34,774 bases of DNA, taken from IMG/VR virus record IMGVR_UViG_3300044615_000403, positions 1 through 34,774 of that record; one strand, written 5' to 3'. Position numbers and translations under genes: made by a program. This document shows, piece by piece, positions 27,443 to 34,774 of the stretch (position 1 is the stretch's first letter; the number at the start of each line of letters is the position of its first letter). The notes under the pieces were generated by a model. That model made no database searches and was not told where the DNA came from. It was given only the letters and a program-made list of their open reading frames with translations. Source of the DNA: a virus.

Positions 27443-27527
27443 CTTGCCGTGGTTCAAAACTTATGATAGAATCCAGTGGGGCATCTATCAAACGGTTTTG
27501 ATTTAGTCTCACAAACACACGGCATTC

Positions 27528-27556
27528 TTGACCATAAAGACTTTCTGAGTTATAAT
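27528..27556 (+). promoter_or_regulatory. Sigma70-type promoter upstream of tRNA-Leu
   Basis: TTGACC (27528-27533), a 17-base spacer and TATAAT (27551-27556). The expected start near 27563 is only about 6 bases before the tRNA-Leu 5' end. It gives this tRNA its own early expression. Confidence 0.75.
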
Positions 27557-27568
27557 GGTCTCATAAAT

Positions 27569-27652
27569 GGGGCGGTGACGTAACTGGTAGCCGTATCAGA
27601 CTTAAAATCTGCTGGGAGTATTCCCGTGCGGGTTCGATTCCCGCTCGCCCTA
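27569..27652 (+). tRNA. tRNA-Leu (anticodon UAA)
   Basis: Acceptor GGGGCGG (27569-27575) with TCGCCCT (27645-27651, G-T pairs at both ends), anticodon stem CAGA/TCTG with loop CTTAAAA (anticodon TAA at 27603-27605), a long variable arm (GGGA-GTA-TTCCC) as required for tRNA-Leu, T arm GCGGG-TTCGATT-CCCGC, discriminator A. No encoded CCA. UUA is a common codon in A+T-rich phages. Confidence 0.9.
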
Positions 27653-27656
27653 TAAA

Positions 27657-27664
27657 AATAAATA
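27657..27664 (+). promoter_or_regulatory. Late-promoter motif AATAAATA
   Basis: NATAAATA match just after tRNA-Leu and 20 bases before the ATG at 27685. Confidence 0.45.
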
Positions 27665-27684
27665 TAAGATATGGGAAGTTTCCT

Positions 27685-27987
27685 ATGTCTTATCGTATCG
27701 ATCACGCATACTGCTGGTACAATAATGGCAGTATGATCGTGAAGATGTACTTTATCAATCACATTCCATTTACATTTGACGAACTTCCTGACGGTCATTT
27801 ATACGACCAAGATCTTTGTAGAGCAGCAGACAAAGAAAGATCTTTTGAACCAGAAGACCTATACAGAAATTCATTCTACCTAATAGATGAAGAGGTGCAT
27901 CCTTGCTTCTTTCCAGTTGAGTTAGAGAACCCTGAAGATATGCCAGATGATGTTATTGAATATGATGAGGAGGATTTAATGGGATAA
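27685..27987 (+). CDS. Conserved acidic hypothetical protein
   Basis: A 100-residue protein: MSYRIDHAYCWYNNGSMIVK, MYFINHIPFTFDELPDGHLY, an EPEDLYRNSFYLIDEEVHPC segment and an acidic end (YDEEDLMG). There is no membrane segment or catalytic motif. It sits between the tRNA group and the giant fibre gene with a late-type motif before it, so it may be a virion or assembly protein. I do not recognise a named family. Confidence 0.65.
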   Translation: MSYRIDHAYCWYNNGSMIVKMYFINHIPFTFDELPDGHLYDQDLCRAADKERSFEPEDLYRNSFYLIDEEVHPCFFPVELENPEDMPDDVIEYDEEDLMG

Positions 27988-27990
27988 ATA
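27983..27990 (+). promoter_or_regulatory. Late-promoter motif GATAAATA
   Basis: NATAAATA match overlapping the previous stop and 33 bases before the ATG at 28024 of the giant fibre gene. Confidence 0.5.
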
Positions 27991-28023
27991 AAGGCATATA
28001 AACCTCAAAAGAAATATCATAAA

Positions 28024-31000
28024 ATGCCACTGAATAAGCTAGAAAATTTTATTAGGAATACTGAAGGTCGCATTCTTTATGTAAACCCTAATGACCTTGA
28101 TGCAACGGATAGTATTGAAAATCAGGGTAACTCTTTAACAAAACCTTTTAAAACGATTCAGAGAGCACTGCTTGAATCTGCTAGATTTTCGTATTTAAGA
28201 GGGGATAATAACGATATTGTTGAGAAAACCACAATTTTGCTCTTTCCAGGTGAGCACCTTATTGATAACAGACCTGGTTATGCAATTAAGAGTGTTGGTG
28301 GAGTTGCAACTGCAGTATCTCCTTCTGGTGCAGAATCAGTCGCTCAAAATGAGTTAAGTTTAACCTTAACCAGTAATTTTGATTTAACTCAGTCGGAAAA
28401 TATTCTTTATAAGTTTAATAGTGTCTACGGTGGTGTTGTTGTACCTCGTGGAACTTCGATCGTTGGTCTAGACTTAAGAAAGACCAAGATTCGTCCAAGA
28501 TATGTTCCTAACCCAACAGACGATCTTCTAGCAAACTCTGCCATCTTTAGAATTACTGGCGCTTGCTATTTCTGGCAGTTTTCTATCTTTGATGGTGATG
28601 AAAACACACTAGTCTATACTGATGCTGCCGATTTTTCTTCAAATAATCAGGCAAAACCAACATTCTCTCACCATAAACTAACCTGTTTTGAATATTGTGA
28701 TGGTGTCAATCTTCCTACTGGATATGGATTGACCGATCTTGATATGTATTATAGTAAACTATCGAATGCCTTTAATCTGGCATCTGGTAGAGATATTGAT
28801 CAAAAATATCCAGATCAAACTTTAGGTTTCGCCAAGCAACGTCCTGAGTGGGAAATCGTTGGTGCTTTTGCATCAGACCCAATTAATATGAGCTCCATCA
28901 TTTCTGGTGATGGTGCAACTCCTGGTTCAATTGTAACAGTCACAACAACAGTCGCTCATGGACTGACTGCTGGAACTCCAATTAAAATTCGTGGAGTCAA
29001 CGTAGATGACTATAATATCTCTACAAAAGTTCAGGTAGTTACAAGTGCAACTCAGTTTACTTATGTTCTTCCTTTCGTAAGAGATAATCTACCTGCAGGT
29101 CCTGCTGCTGGACTGAGTGGTTCTTCAGCAACAGTAACCATTGAAACAGATACGGTTTCAGGTGCATCTCCATATATCTTCAATATCTCGCTACGCTCCG
29201 TGTGGGGTATGCAAGGTATGCACGCTGATGGTAGCAAAGCATCAGGTTTCCGTTCGATGGTTGTTGCACAGTTCACCGCTGTGTCTCTGCAAAAAGACGA
29301 CCGTGCATTCGTAAAATATAATGAGTCAAATAGAGTATATGACTCAATTTCTTATACTAAAGTAACTGGAGCAGCACTTTCTGCTGGTTCATCTTCAACA
29401 AATATTGCAACAGTTTATCACCTTGATTCTGGTGCAATTTACAGACACGGTTGGCAACCAGTTCACATCAAAACAACAAATGATTCATTTATTCAGGTTG
29501 TTTCTGTATTCGCAATCGGTTTCAACAAGCACTTTGCTGTAGAGTCTGGTGGTGATGCCTCTATCACCAACTCAAACTCTAACTTTGGTCAGTTCTCACT
29601 ATCTGCAGACGGTTTCAAAAAAGAAGCCTTTGATAAAGACAATAAAGCATTCATTACATCGATTGTTACGCCAAGAGCAGTTGTTAATGAAGAACAAAAT
29701 ATTGACTGGATTTCTTTTGACGTAAACAAAGTTAAGCAAGTTGGTATCTCAAGTCATCTTTATCTGTATGGTTTCAATAACCCAGACATTGAACCACCAG
29801 TTATCACACAAGGATATCGTGTTGGTGCAAGAGTTAATGATACTCTCTACTTAGAAACTCCATCAGGAACAAAGAGTGCAAGCATTTTAATGCTTGATAA
29901 TATCATTGGTTCGGGAACAACTATTGCTCTTGGAACTTGGTCATCTGAAAAAGTATACAGTGCAACATCATCTGGTTCTAATATTCTAACTCTAGGAAGT
30001 CATACTATTCAAACTGGTGAAAAAATTAGAGTCATTAGTGATGCTGGTGATCTTCCAGAAAACTTGGAAGAAAACGTTATCTATTATGCAATTCGTCATT
30101 CGTCAACTCAAATTAAAATTGCTTCTTCCAAAACAAATGCAGAAGCAGCAACTCCACAACCAATTACCATTTATGGTGGTGTGCAACTCAAAGTTGTAAG
30201 TAGAGTATCTGATAAGTCTGCTAGTGAAATTGGTTCACCAATTCAATGGGACTCGGTAAACTCTGGTTGGTATGTTCATGCAAATACGAATAATGATATT
30301 TACACTACTATCAATACACTTGGCATAGCGGGACTGACAGAAAGAACAGCAGTTTCTTACTTCAAACGCTTTGAAGATAATAGAAGTCTGGATGAAAAAC
30401 TTTACAAAGTTCGTATTGTTGTTCCAAAAGAACTTGTAAATGGTAGAGATCCTAATGAAGGATTCATCATTCAAGAATCAAGCACAACAGGTGCAAGAAG
30501 TGATGCAGACTTCTCACTCTCAAGTATTACCGCAGCTGACTATCTGTTTGAGCGTAATCCAAGATTCATTAGCACTTGTACGTTCAATGCTGTAACAAGT
30601 ATTGTAACTGTTACTTCTGATCTCCCACACAATCTTAAAGCGGGTGATCAAGTTATCATTAAGAATGTTACCAGCACTACGAATACTTCTGGAACCATTA
30701 ACATTGGATACAATGGTACATTCCTAATTACTGAAATTGTTAATGATAAGTCATTCAGATACAGTGCAACAGACATCTTCGGAACCGTTCATACTCCAGG
30801 TGCATTTACTAATAATACAAATAACAGAACGGTTTCACTTCCTCGCTTTGAAAGAAACGACCTGAAAGGAAACTTCTTTGTTTACAGAAGTGAGGTTATC
30901 ACACCATACATCTACAATACACAAGATGGTGTATATCACGTTTATCTGTTAAACTCTTCTAATGCAATTCAAACTGAGTTTACCAACCTTAAGTATTCTC

Positions 31001-33639
31001 AGAGTGTTGTCGATCTTTATCCTCAGTTGGATAAGGATAATGTAAATGAGAACCCTGCGGCATCGGTCACTTTTGCCTACAGAGATCCTCTTGGTAAGAC
31101 CGTAACTAACGATCTGAGAAAGAGTATCACTAGAGAAACAGTTGATAAGTTCTTCCATTACTTTGGTTTAAGTCCAATTGTAACTGGCATCACAACCTCC
31201 TCTTCTGGTATTACCACTGTTACCTTTAACAGAGAGCATCAACTGAATGGTGTTGTAACTTACAATGCATTGACTGCTGGAACTGGTCATAATCCAGGAA
31301 CCTACTATAACGTCAAACTTTATAATGAAAATACTCTTACAAACTGGGATGGTGCAACTGCAAAGGTAGTTGTATCTGCTGGTGGTTCAGTTACTTCCTT
31401 AGATATTATTACTGGTGGTTCCGGATACACCACTGGTGAAACACTATATCTTGATAGCAACCAAATTGGTGGTTCTCCAAGTGCTGCTATTACCATTGCA
31501 ACTTCTGGTATTTCAACATCTATTGGAAACTCAGTTCAGTTTACTGGACTTGGTACAGTCACAGATGGATACTATAGAGTTCTTGATATTCCTGCTAAGA
31601 ATCAAATTGCCGTTGGTCAAACTTCTGGAGATCCAAGTATTGTTGTAGGTCAGTACTTCGTTAACATTGCCCCTTCAATCAATGTTAGCTCTGCTCCATC
31701 TTACGATTCAGCAACGGGTATTTCGACTTTTGTTTGTGGAACTCCTCACGGTCTTGTAGCAGGTAATAAGTTTAGAGTTCTTGACTCTTCTCATAATAAT
31801 CTTGGAGACTTTGTTGTTAATGAACTTATTTCACCAACATCATTCACATCCAAAACGAGAAAGAGTATTCCTGCTTCAGTAAAACTCTTAAAGCACGCAC
31901 TTTCTGCAAACGAAGCAACATCAGATTCACTTGGTGAAAATCTTGGAACTAGAGGTGTTTCTCTCTATCAGAATGAAGTTCTGACTCTTGGACAAACTAT
32001 TACAAATGATACTCAGTTCAAGGTAAGCGTACCAAATGCTGGTATTGGAACCACAAGAAGATTCCCACTTGGTTCTTATATTCAAATCAATAATGAGATT
32101 ATGAGAATCACCAGCAGCACGCTGTCTGGTTCTGGAAACGATGAAATCCAGGTCATTCGTGGAGCGATGGGTACTCTGAAAGAGAACCATACTTCAGGGT
32201 CTATGATTCGCAAGATCAAACCCGTACCTATTGAACTTCGTAGACCATCGATTGTTCGTGCATCTGGTCATACTTTTGAATATATGGGATATGGACCAGG
32301 TAACTACTCAACTGGTCTACCACAGGTTCAGAACAGAACTCTGACTGAAAGAGAAGACTTCCTTGCTCAGTCTCAAGAAAGTTCTTGCGGTTCTGTTATT
32401 TACACTGGTATGAACAGCGATGGCGACTTCTTTATTGGAAATACCAAGTATTCTGCACAGTCTGGTGAGCAAATTACTTTTGATATTCCAGTTCCAACCA
32501 TAACTGGACAAGATCCTTCACGTCTTTCTGTTGTATTTGATGAAGTTATTGTCAAGGAAAGAATTCTTGTTGAAGGTGGAAACTCTGGTCAGATTCTTTC
32601 ACAGTTTGATGGTCCTGTCACCTTCAACCAAGAGTTGAAGATGAATGATGATGTTCAAATCAATGGTGCTCTGAAAGTTAACAATACTGTAGAAATTACA
32701 AATACAACTCAATCAACAAACAAAGACACTGGAGCTCTGATTGTTGATGGTGGTGTTGGTATTGAAAAGAACCTGAATGTTGGTGGTGATGTCACAGTAA
32801 ATGGAACAACACAATCAACAAGCAAGGATACTGGTTCTCTGGTTCTTGAAGGTGGTCTAGGTGTTGAGAAGAACCTGAACATTGGTGGCGTTCAAACTAT
32901 TGCTGGAACCACCGAGTCTACCAGTTGCACGACTGGTGCCTTAGTTGTTGCTGGTGGTGCAGGTATTGCTAAGAATCTGAATATCTGTGGAAACCTCAAC
33001 GTTGCTGGAGTTGCAACGATTACTGGAAATATTACTGCTAATGGAACCATAAGATTTGGTGATAACGATCACCTGTATCTTGGTGATAGTGATGACCTTG
33101 ATCTATTCCATGATGGTTCGAACAGTTATATTGATGATAGAGGAACTGGTTCACTATTCATTCGTGGAAATGGTGGAGTATACATTCAGAAGTATACTGG
33201 CGAAAGCATGATTGATGCCGTCGCTGATGGTGCAATCAACCTCTATCATGACAACACAGTTAGAATCAATACCCGTTCTGATGGTGCTAGAGTCACTGGT
33301 GAGTTCAGTGCAACTGGTGATGTCATTGCTTTCGTTTCTGACGAAAGACTCAAGACAAACATTCAACCTCTTGAGAATGCACTCGATAAAGTTCTTCAGT
33401 TAAGTGGTTTCACTTATACATTCAATGAAACCGCTGGTTCACTTGGTTTTAATACTGAAGAAACTCACGTTGGTGTTTCTGCACAACAAGTTCAGGCAGT
33501 TCTTCCTGAGGCAGTCAAACCAGCACCTGTAAGTGGAGACTACATCACTGTTCAGTATGAGAAGATTGTTCCTCTGCTTATCGAAGCTATCAAGGAACTC
33601 TCTGCTAAGGTAGATGCTCTGGAAAAGAAAATAGGTTGA
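28024..33639 (+). CDS. Giant tail-fibre/structural protein with C-terminal S74 domain
   Basis: A 1871-residue virion protein. The N-terminus (GRILYVNPNDLDATDSIENQ, then LTKPFKTIQRALLESARFSY and ILLFPGEHLIDN) is a pectin-lyase-like beta-helix start common in cyanophage fibres. The centre has many beta domains with IVTVTTTVAHGL-type strands, and a GSGYTTGE motif like that in the gp5-like protein. Residues 1561-1662 are three 34-residue repeats. Then come DNDHLYLGDSDDLDLFHDGS and the S74 domain with SDERLKTNI (Ser1772, Lys1777), EAIKELSAKVDALEKKIG. Self-cleavage would release ~100 residues. It is probably a long or side tail fibre. Confidence 0.82.
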   Translation: MPLNKLENFIRNTEGRILYVNPNDLDATDSIENQGNSLTKPFKTIQRALLESARFSYLRGDNNDIVEKTTILLFPGEHLIDNRPGYAIKSVGGVATAVSPSGAESVAQNELSLTLTSNFDLTQSENILYKFNSVYGGVVVPRGTSIVGLDLRKTKIRPRYVPNPTDDLLANSAIFRITGACYFWQFSIFDGDENTLVYTDAADFSSNNQAKPTFSHHKLTCFEYCDGVNLPTGYGLTDLDMYYSKLSNAFNLASGRDIDQKYPDQTLGFAKQRPEWEIVGAFASDPINMSSIISGDGATPGSIVTVTTTVAHGLTAGTPIKIRGVNVDDYNISTKVQVVTSATQFTYVLPFVRDNLPAGPAAGLSGSSATVTIETDTVSGASPYIFNISLRSVWGMQGMHADGSKASGFRSMVVAQFTAVSLQKDDRAFVKYNESNRVYDSISYTKVTGAALSAGSSSTNIATVYHLDSGAIYRHGWQPVHIKTTNDSFIQVVSVFAIGFNKHFAVESGGDASITNSNSNFGQFSLSADGFKKEAFDKDNKAFITSIVTPRAVVNEEQNIDWISFDVNKVKQVGISSHLYLYGFNNPDIEPPVITQGYRVGARVNDTLYLETPSGTKSASILMLDNIIGSGTTIALGTWSSEKVYSATSSGSNILTLGSHTIQTGEKIRVISDAGDLPENLEENVIYYAIRHSSTQIKIASSKTNAEAATPQPITIYGGVQLKVVSRVSDKSASEIGSPIQWDSVNSGWYVHANTNNDIYTTINTLGIAGLTERTAVSYFKRFEDNRSLDEKLYKVRIVVPKELVNGRDPNEGFIIQESSTTGARSDADFSLSSITAADYLFERNPRFISTCTFNAVTSIVTVTSDLPHNLKAGDQVIIKNVTSTTNTSGTINIGYNGTFLITEIVNDKSFRYSATDIFGTVHTPGAFTNNTNNRTVSLPRFERNDLKGNFFVYRSEVITPYIYNTQDGVYHVYLLNSSNAIQTEFTNLKYSQSVVDLYPQLDKDNVNENPAASVTFAYRDPLGKTVTNDLRKSITRETVDKFFHYFGLSPIVTGITTSSSGITTVTFNREHQLNGVVTYNALTAGTGHNPGTYYNVKLYNENTLTNWDGATAKVVVSAGGSVTSLDIITGGSGYTTGETLYLDSNQIGGSPSAAITIATSGISTSIGNSVQFTGLGTVTDGYYRVLDIPAKNQIAVGQTSGDPSIVVGQYFVNIAPSINVSSAPSYDSATGISTFVCGTPHGLVAGNKFRVLDSSHNNLGDFVVNELISPTSFTSKTRKSIPASVKLLKHALSANEATSDSLGENLGTRGVSLYQNEVLTLGQTITNDTQFKVSVPNAGIGTTRRFPLGSYIQINNEIMRITSSTLSGSGNDEIQVIRGAMGTLKENHTSGSMIRKIKPVPIELRRPSIVRASGHTFEYMGYGPGNYSTGLPQVQNRTLTEREDFLAQSQESSCGSVIYTGMNSDGDFFIGNTKYSAQSGEQITFDIPVPTITGQDPSRLSVVFDEVIVKERILVEGGNSGQILSQFDGPVTFNQELKMNDDVQINGALKVNNTVEITNTTQSTNKDTGALIVDGGVGIEKNLNVGGDVTVNGTTQSTSKDTGSLVLEGGLGVEKNLNIGGVQTIAGTTESTSCTTGALVVAGGAGIAKNLNICGNLNVAGVATITGNITANGTIRFGDNDHLYLGDSDDLDLFHDGSNSYIDDRGTGSLFIRGNGGVYIQKYTGESMIDAVADGAINLYHDNTVRINTRSDGARVTGEFSATGDVIAFVSDERLKTNIQPLENALDKVLQLSGFTYTFNETAGSLGFNTEETHVGVSAQQVQAVLPEAVKPAPVSGDYITVQYEKIVPLLIEAIKELSAKVDALEKKIG
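32704..33009 (+). repeat. Three 34-residue (102-base) tandem repeats in the giant fibre gene
   Basis: The units begin TTQSTNKDTGALIVDGG, TTQSTSKDTGSLVLEGG and TTESTSCTTGALVVAGG, and each ends in a KNLN-x-xG stretch. They probably form stacked beta-helix turns of the shaft. The number of repeats may set shaft length. Confidence 0.8.
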
Positions 33640-33664
33640 CAAAATACCAGTGCTAGTTTATAGT
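33636..33664 (+). promoter_or_regulatory. Sigma70-type promoter overlapping the fibre stop and terminator
   Basis: TTGACA (33636-33641) includes the fibre gene's TGA stop; 17 bases on, TATAGT (33659-33664) is in the loop and right arm of the terminator hairpin. Transcription would start near 33671, 16 bases before the oxygenase ATG. Confidence 0.6.
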
Positions 33665-33682
33665 ACTGGTATTATCTTTTTA
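33643..33682 (+). terminator. Intrinsic terminator after the giant fibre gene
   Basis: A 13-bp stem (left arm 33643-33655 AATACCAGTGCTA, right arm 33661-33673 TAGTACTGGTATT, with one G-T pair) and a 5-base loop, followed by ATCTTTTT. The fibre message should end here. Confidence 0.8.
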
Positions 33683-33686
33683 AAGT

Positions 33687-34340
33687 ATGCTAGGCGTATA
33701 TCCTTTATTTCCAGTTCCTATTGCAAAGGTACAATATCCAAAGCGTAATGAGTTTAAAGATAAAATTCTAGACTTTATTAAAGAAAATAAAGAACTAGAA
33801 GTTGATGGTATTACTTCTCCAGAACTTAAACATTTCTTTAATTCTTCCGAACTAGAAAAAGGTTTCTTTGATTATATCAATGATGAAGACTTTAAAGAGT
33901 TTTTGCTTGAGTCTTCATATGGATTTGTGAGGGGGGTGATGGGATATGACCTTGAGGATGATTTGATTATTACTGACTGCTGGATAAACACTTGCTATAA
34001 AAATGGGTTTCAAAGATTTCATAGTCACGGAAACTCATTTGTATCTGCAACTTATTATGTAAACTATATTCCATCTATTCATTCTACACTTATATTCTTG
34101 AATCCATTTCTTAATCTTCACGTAGAACCATTTTTTGATTTGAACATCGCGGAAACAACAGCATTCAATCAAAAAGAAATAGTTTGTGACTTTATTGAAG
34201 AAGGTGATTTGGTTCTTTGGTCATCTCATTTAGATCATGGGTATGATATAAATATCGGTAATGGAAGAGTCTCTATCTCTATGAATTTTGTTCCATCAAA
34301 ATTCAAATCAGGACCATATACATTTTCAATACAAAAATGA
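33687..34340 (+). CDS. 2OG-Fe(II) oxygenase-like protein
   Basis: A 217-residue protein of the putative 2OG-Fe(II) oxygenase group (PF13759-like) abundant in cyanophages. MLGVYPLFPVPIAKVQY is the typical start. The iron-binding core is visible as RFHSHGNSFVSATYYVNYIP, with the HxH-type first ligands, and the distal SHLDHGYDINIGNGRVSIS, whose His and downstream Arg would bind iron and 2-oxoglutarate. The first ligand triad is HSH rather than the usual HxHP, so the exact ligands need care. The substrate is unknown; hydroxylation of protein or nucleic acid has been proposed. It has its own promoter at the preceding terminator. Confidence 0.8.
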   Translation: MLGVYPLFPVPIAKVQYPKRNEFKDKILDFIKENKELEVDGITSPELKHFFNSSELEKGFFDYINDEDFKEFLLESSYGFVRGVMGYDLEDDLIITDCWINTCYKNGFQRFHSHGNSFVSATYYVNYIPSIHSTLIFLNPFLNLHVEPFFDLNIAETTAFNQKEIVCDFIEEGDLVLWSSHLDHGYDINIGNGRVSISMNFVPSKFKSGPYTFSIQK

Positions 34341-34774
34341 CCTTACAATCAAGCGGACAAATTGCTTTATCGGATCTAAGAACAGAGTATACAAACTTAG
34401 GTCCACAGGGTCAGGTTGCAATGAATGAGTTTTATTATGGTTCTACATATTTGAAGAAAAATAAATGCACTGATCAAGCAAGAACTGATTCAAGTCATCC
34501 AACAAAAGCATCTCATTTTGATAATGTTCCTGTTGCTGGAGCTGGGACAACTATTGCTCTTACTAATTTTTACAATAAAGTATACTATTATGCTAGACAA
34601 GCGGTAGTCCAGTTAAGTGGAAATAATGCTTCAATTGATGTTAATACGATTGAAAATGAAGCATTAAAATCTAATAGCAACAATACGGTATTTTTTGATG
34701 CAGAAACAACTGGTAATTGTAGAGCAACTCTAACATCAAACTATGGTTTGACAATTCCACAAGGTTCTAGATCA
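34337..34774 (+). CDS. Structural protein, 5' part (runs off window)
   Basis: An ATG overlapping the oxygenase stop as ATGA opens a frame of 146 codons with no stop to the window end. It begins MTLQSSGQIALSDLRTEYTN and continues GQVAMNEFYYGSTYLKKNK and IALTNFYNKVYYY. The SSGQIALSDLRTEY / MNEFYYG start is common in cyanophage tail-fibre and glycine-rich virion proteins, so this is probably another adhesin-type protein. Only the N-terminal part is visible. Confidence 0.7.
   Translation, partial: MTLQSSGQIALSDLRTEYTNLGPQGQVAMNEFYYGSTYLKKNKCTDQARTDSSHPTKASHFDNVPVAGAGTTIALTNFYNKVYYYARQAVVQLSGNNASIDVNTIENEALKSNSNNTVFFDAETTGNCRATLTSNYGLTIPQGSRS

Overview
This is a window from the genome of a T4-like marine myovirus, most probably a cyanophage of Synechococcus or Prochlorococcus. 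Many genes can be matched to T4 (33, 59, 32, 53, 48, 4, 54, 26, 27 and 5). They sit with genes typical of cyanomyoviruses: phoH, thyX, a glutaredoxin, a gp33-like protein, DUF1825 and DUF4278 proteins otherwise known from cyanobacteria, a PF13759-type 2OG-Fe(II) oxygenase, S74-terminated fibre proteins, and glutamine-riboswitch-like RNA. Packing is very tight, with many TAATG or ATGA overlaps. I had no database, so every family name rests on recognised motifs and gene order.

Layout. (1) 1-5064 is an adhesin and fibre region: the 3' part of a glycine-rich protein, an S74 fibre, two small paralogues, and a cassette of one fibre with a C1q-like C-terminus plus one small helical protein that is present twice. 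NATAAATA-type late-promoter motifs separate most of these genes. (2) 5065-8371 starts with a consensus sigma70-type promoter, a leader with an intrinsic terminator, and a glutaredoxin gene. It continues with small conserved genes, two microgenes each bracketed by the two halves of a glutamine-riboswitch-like aptamer, and a chain of micro-ORFs that ends on a terminator. (3) 8368-13448 is metabolism and replication: thyX, phoH, a PD-(D/E)XK exonuclease, gp33, gp59, DUF1825, gp32 (own sigma70-type promoter) and a Mom-like DNA modification gene. (4) 13440-15959, minus strand, is a head and baseplate operon: gp4, an unknown protein, gp48 and gp53. (5) 15997-26301, plus strand, is the tail-tube initiator, hub and spike module: gp54, gp26 with a frameshift-linked small ORF, two tape-measure-like proteins (the second with transglycosylase-like and M23 peptidase domains), gp27, a gp5-like OB protein, a separate beta-helix spike protein, an S74 protein and a coiled-coil protein. 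(6) 26298-27987 has a consensus promoter, a small acidic protein, an orphan Phd/YefM-like antitoxin, tRNA-Ile(UAU), a frameshifted HNH endonuclease, tRNA-Met(CAU) and tRNA-Leu(UAA). (7) 27983-34774 has a giant S74-terminated fibre protein, a 2OG-Fe(II) oxygenase and the start of another structural gene.

Regulation. Two promoter classes can be seen. TTGACA/TATAAT promoters with 17-18 base spacers, probably read by host RNA polymerase, precede the nrdC leader, the riboswitch microgenes, gene 32, the 26.3 kb region, tRNA-Leu and the oxygenase. Late-type (N)(A/C)TAAATA motifs precede mainly structural genes. The presence of gp33 fits gp55/gp33-dependent late transcription, although gp55 is not in this window.

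Observations most worth checking: the duplicated microgenes embedded in riboswitch halves (7050-7472); a -1 frameshift site that joins gene 26 to the small ORF after it (17568-17771); a micro-ORF that reads through the terminator ahead of nrdC (5124-5293); the Mom-like gene beside gp32; and the redistribution of hub lysin and spike functions among separate proteins.
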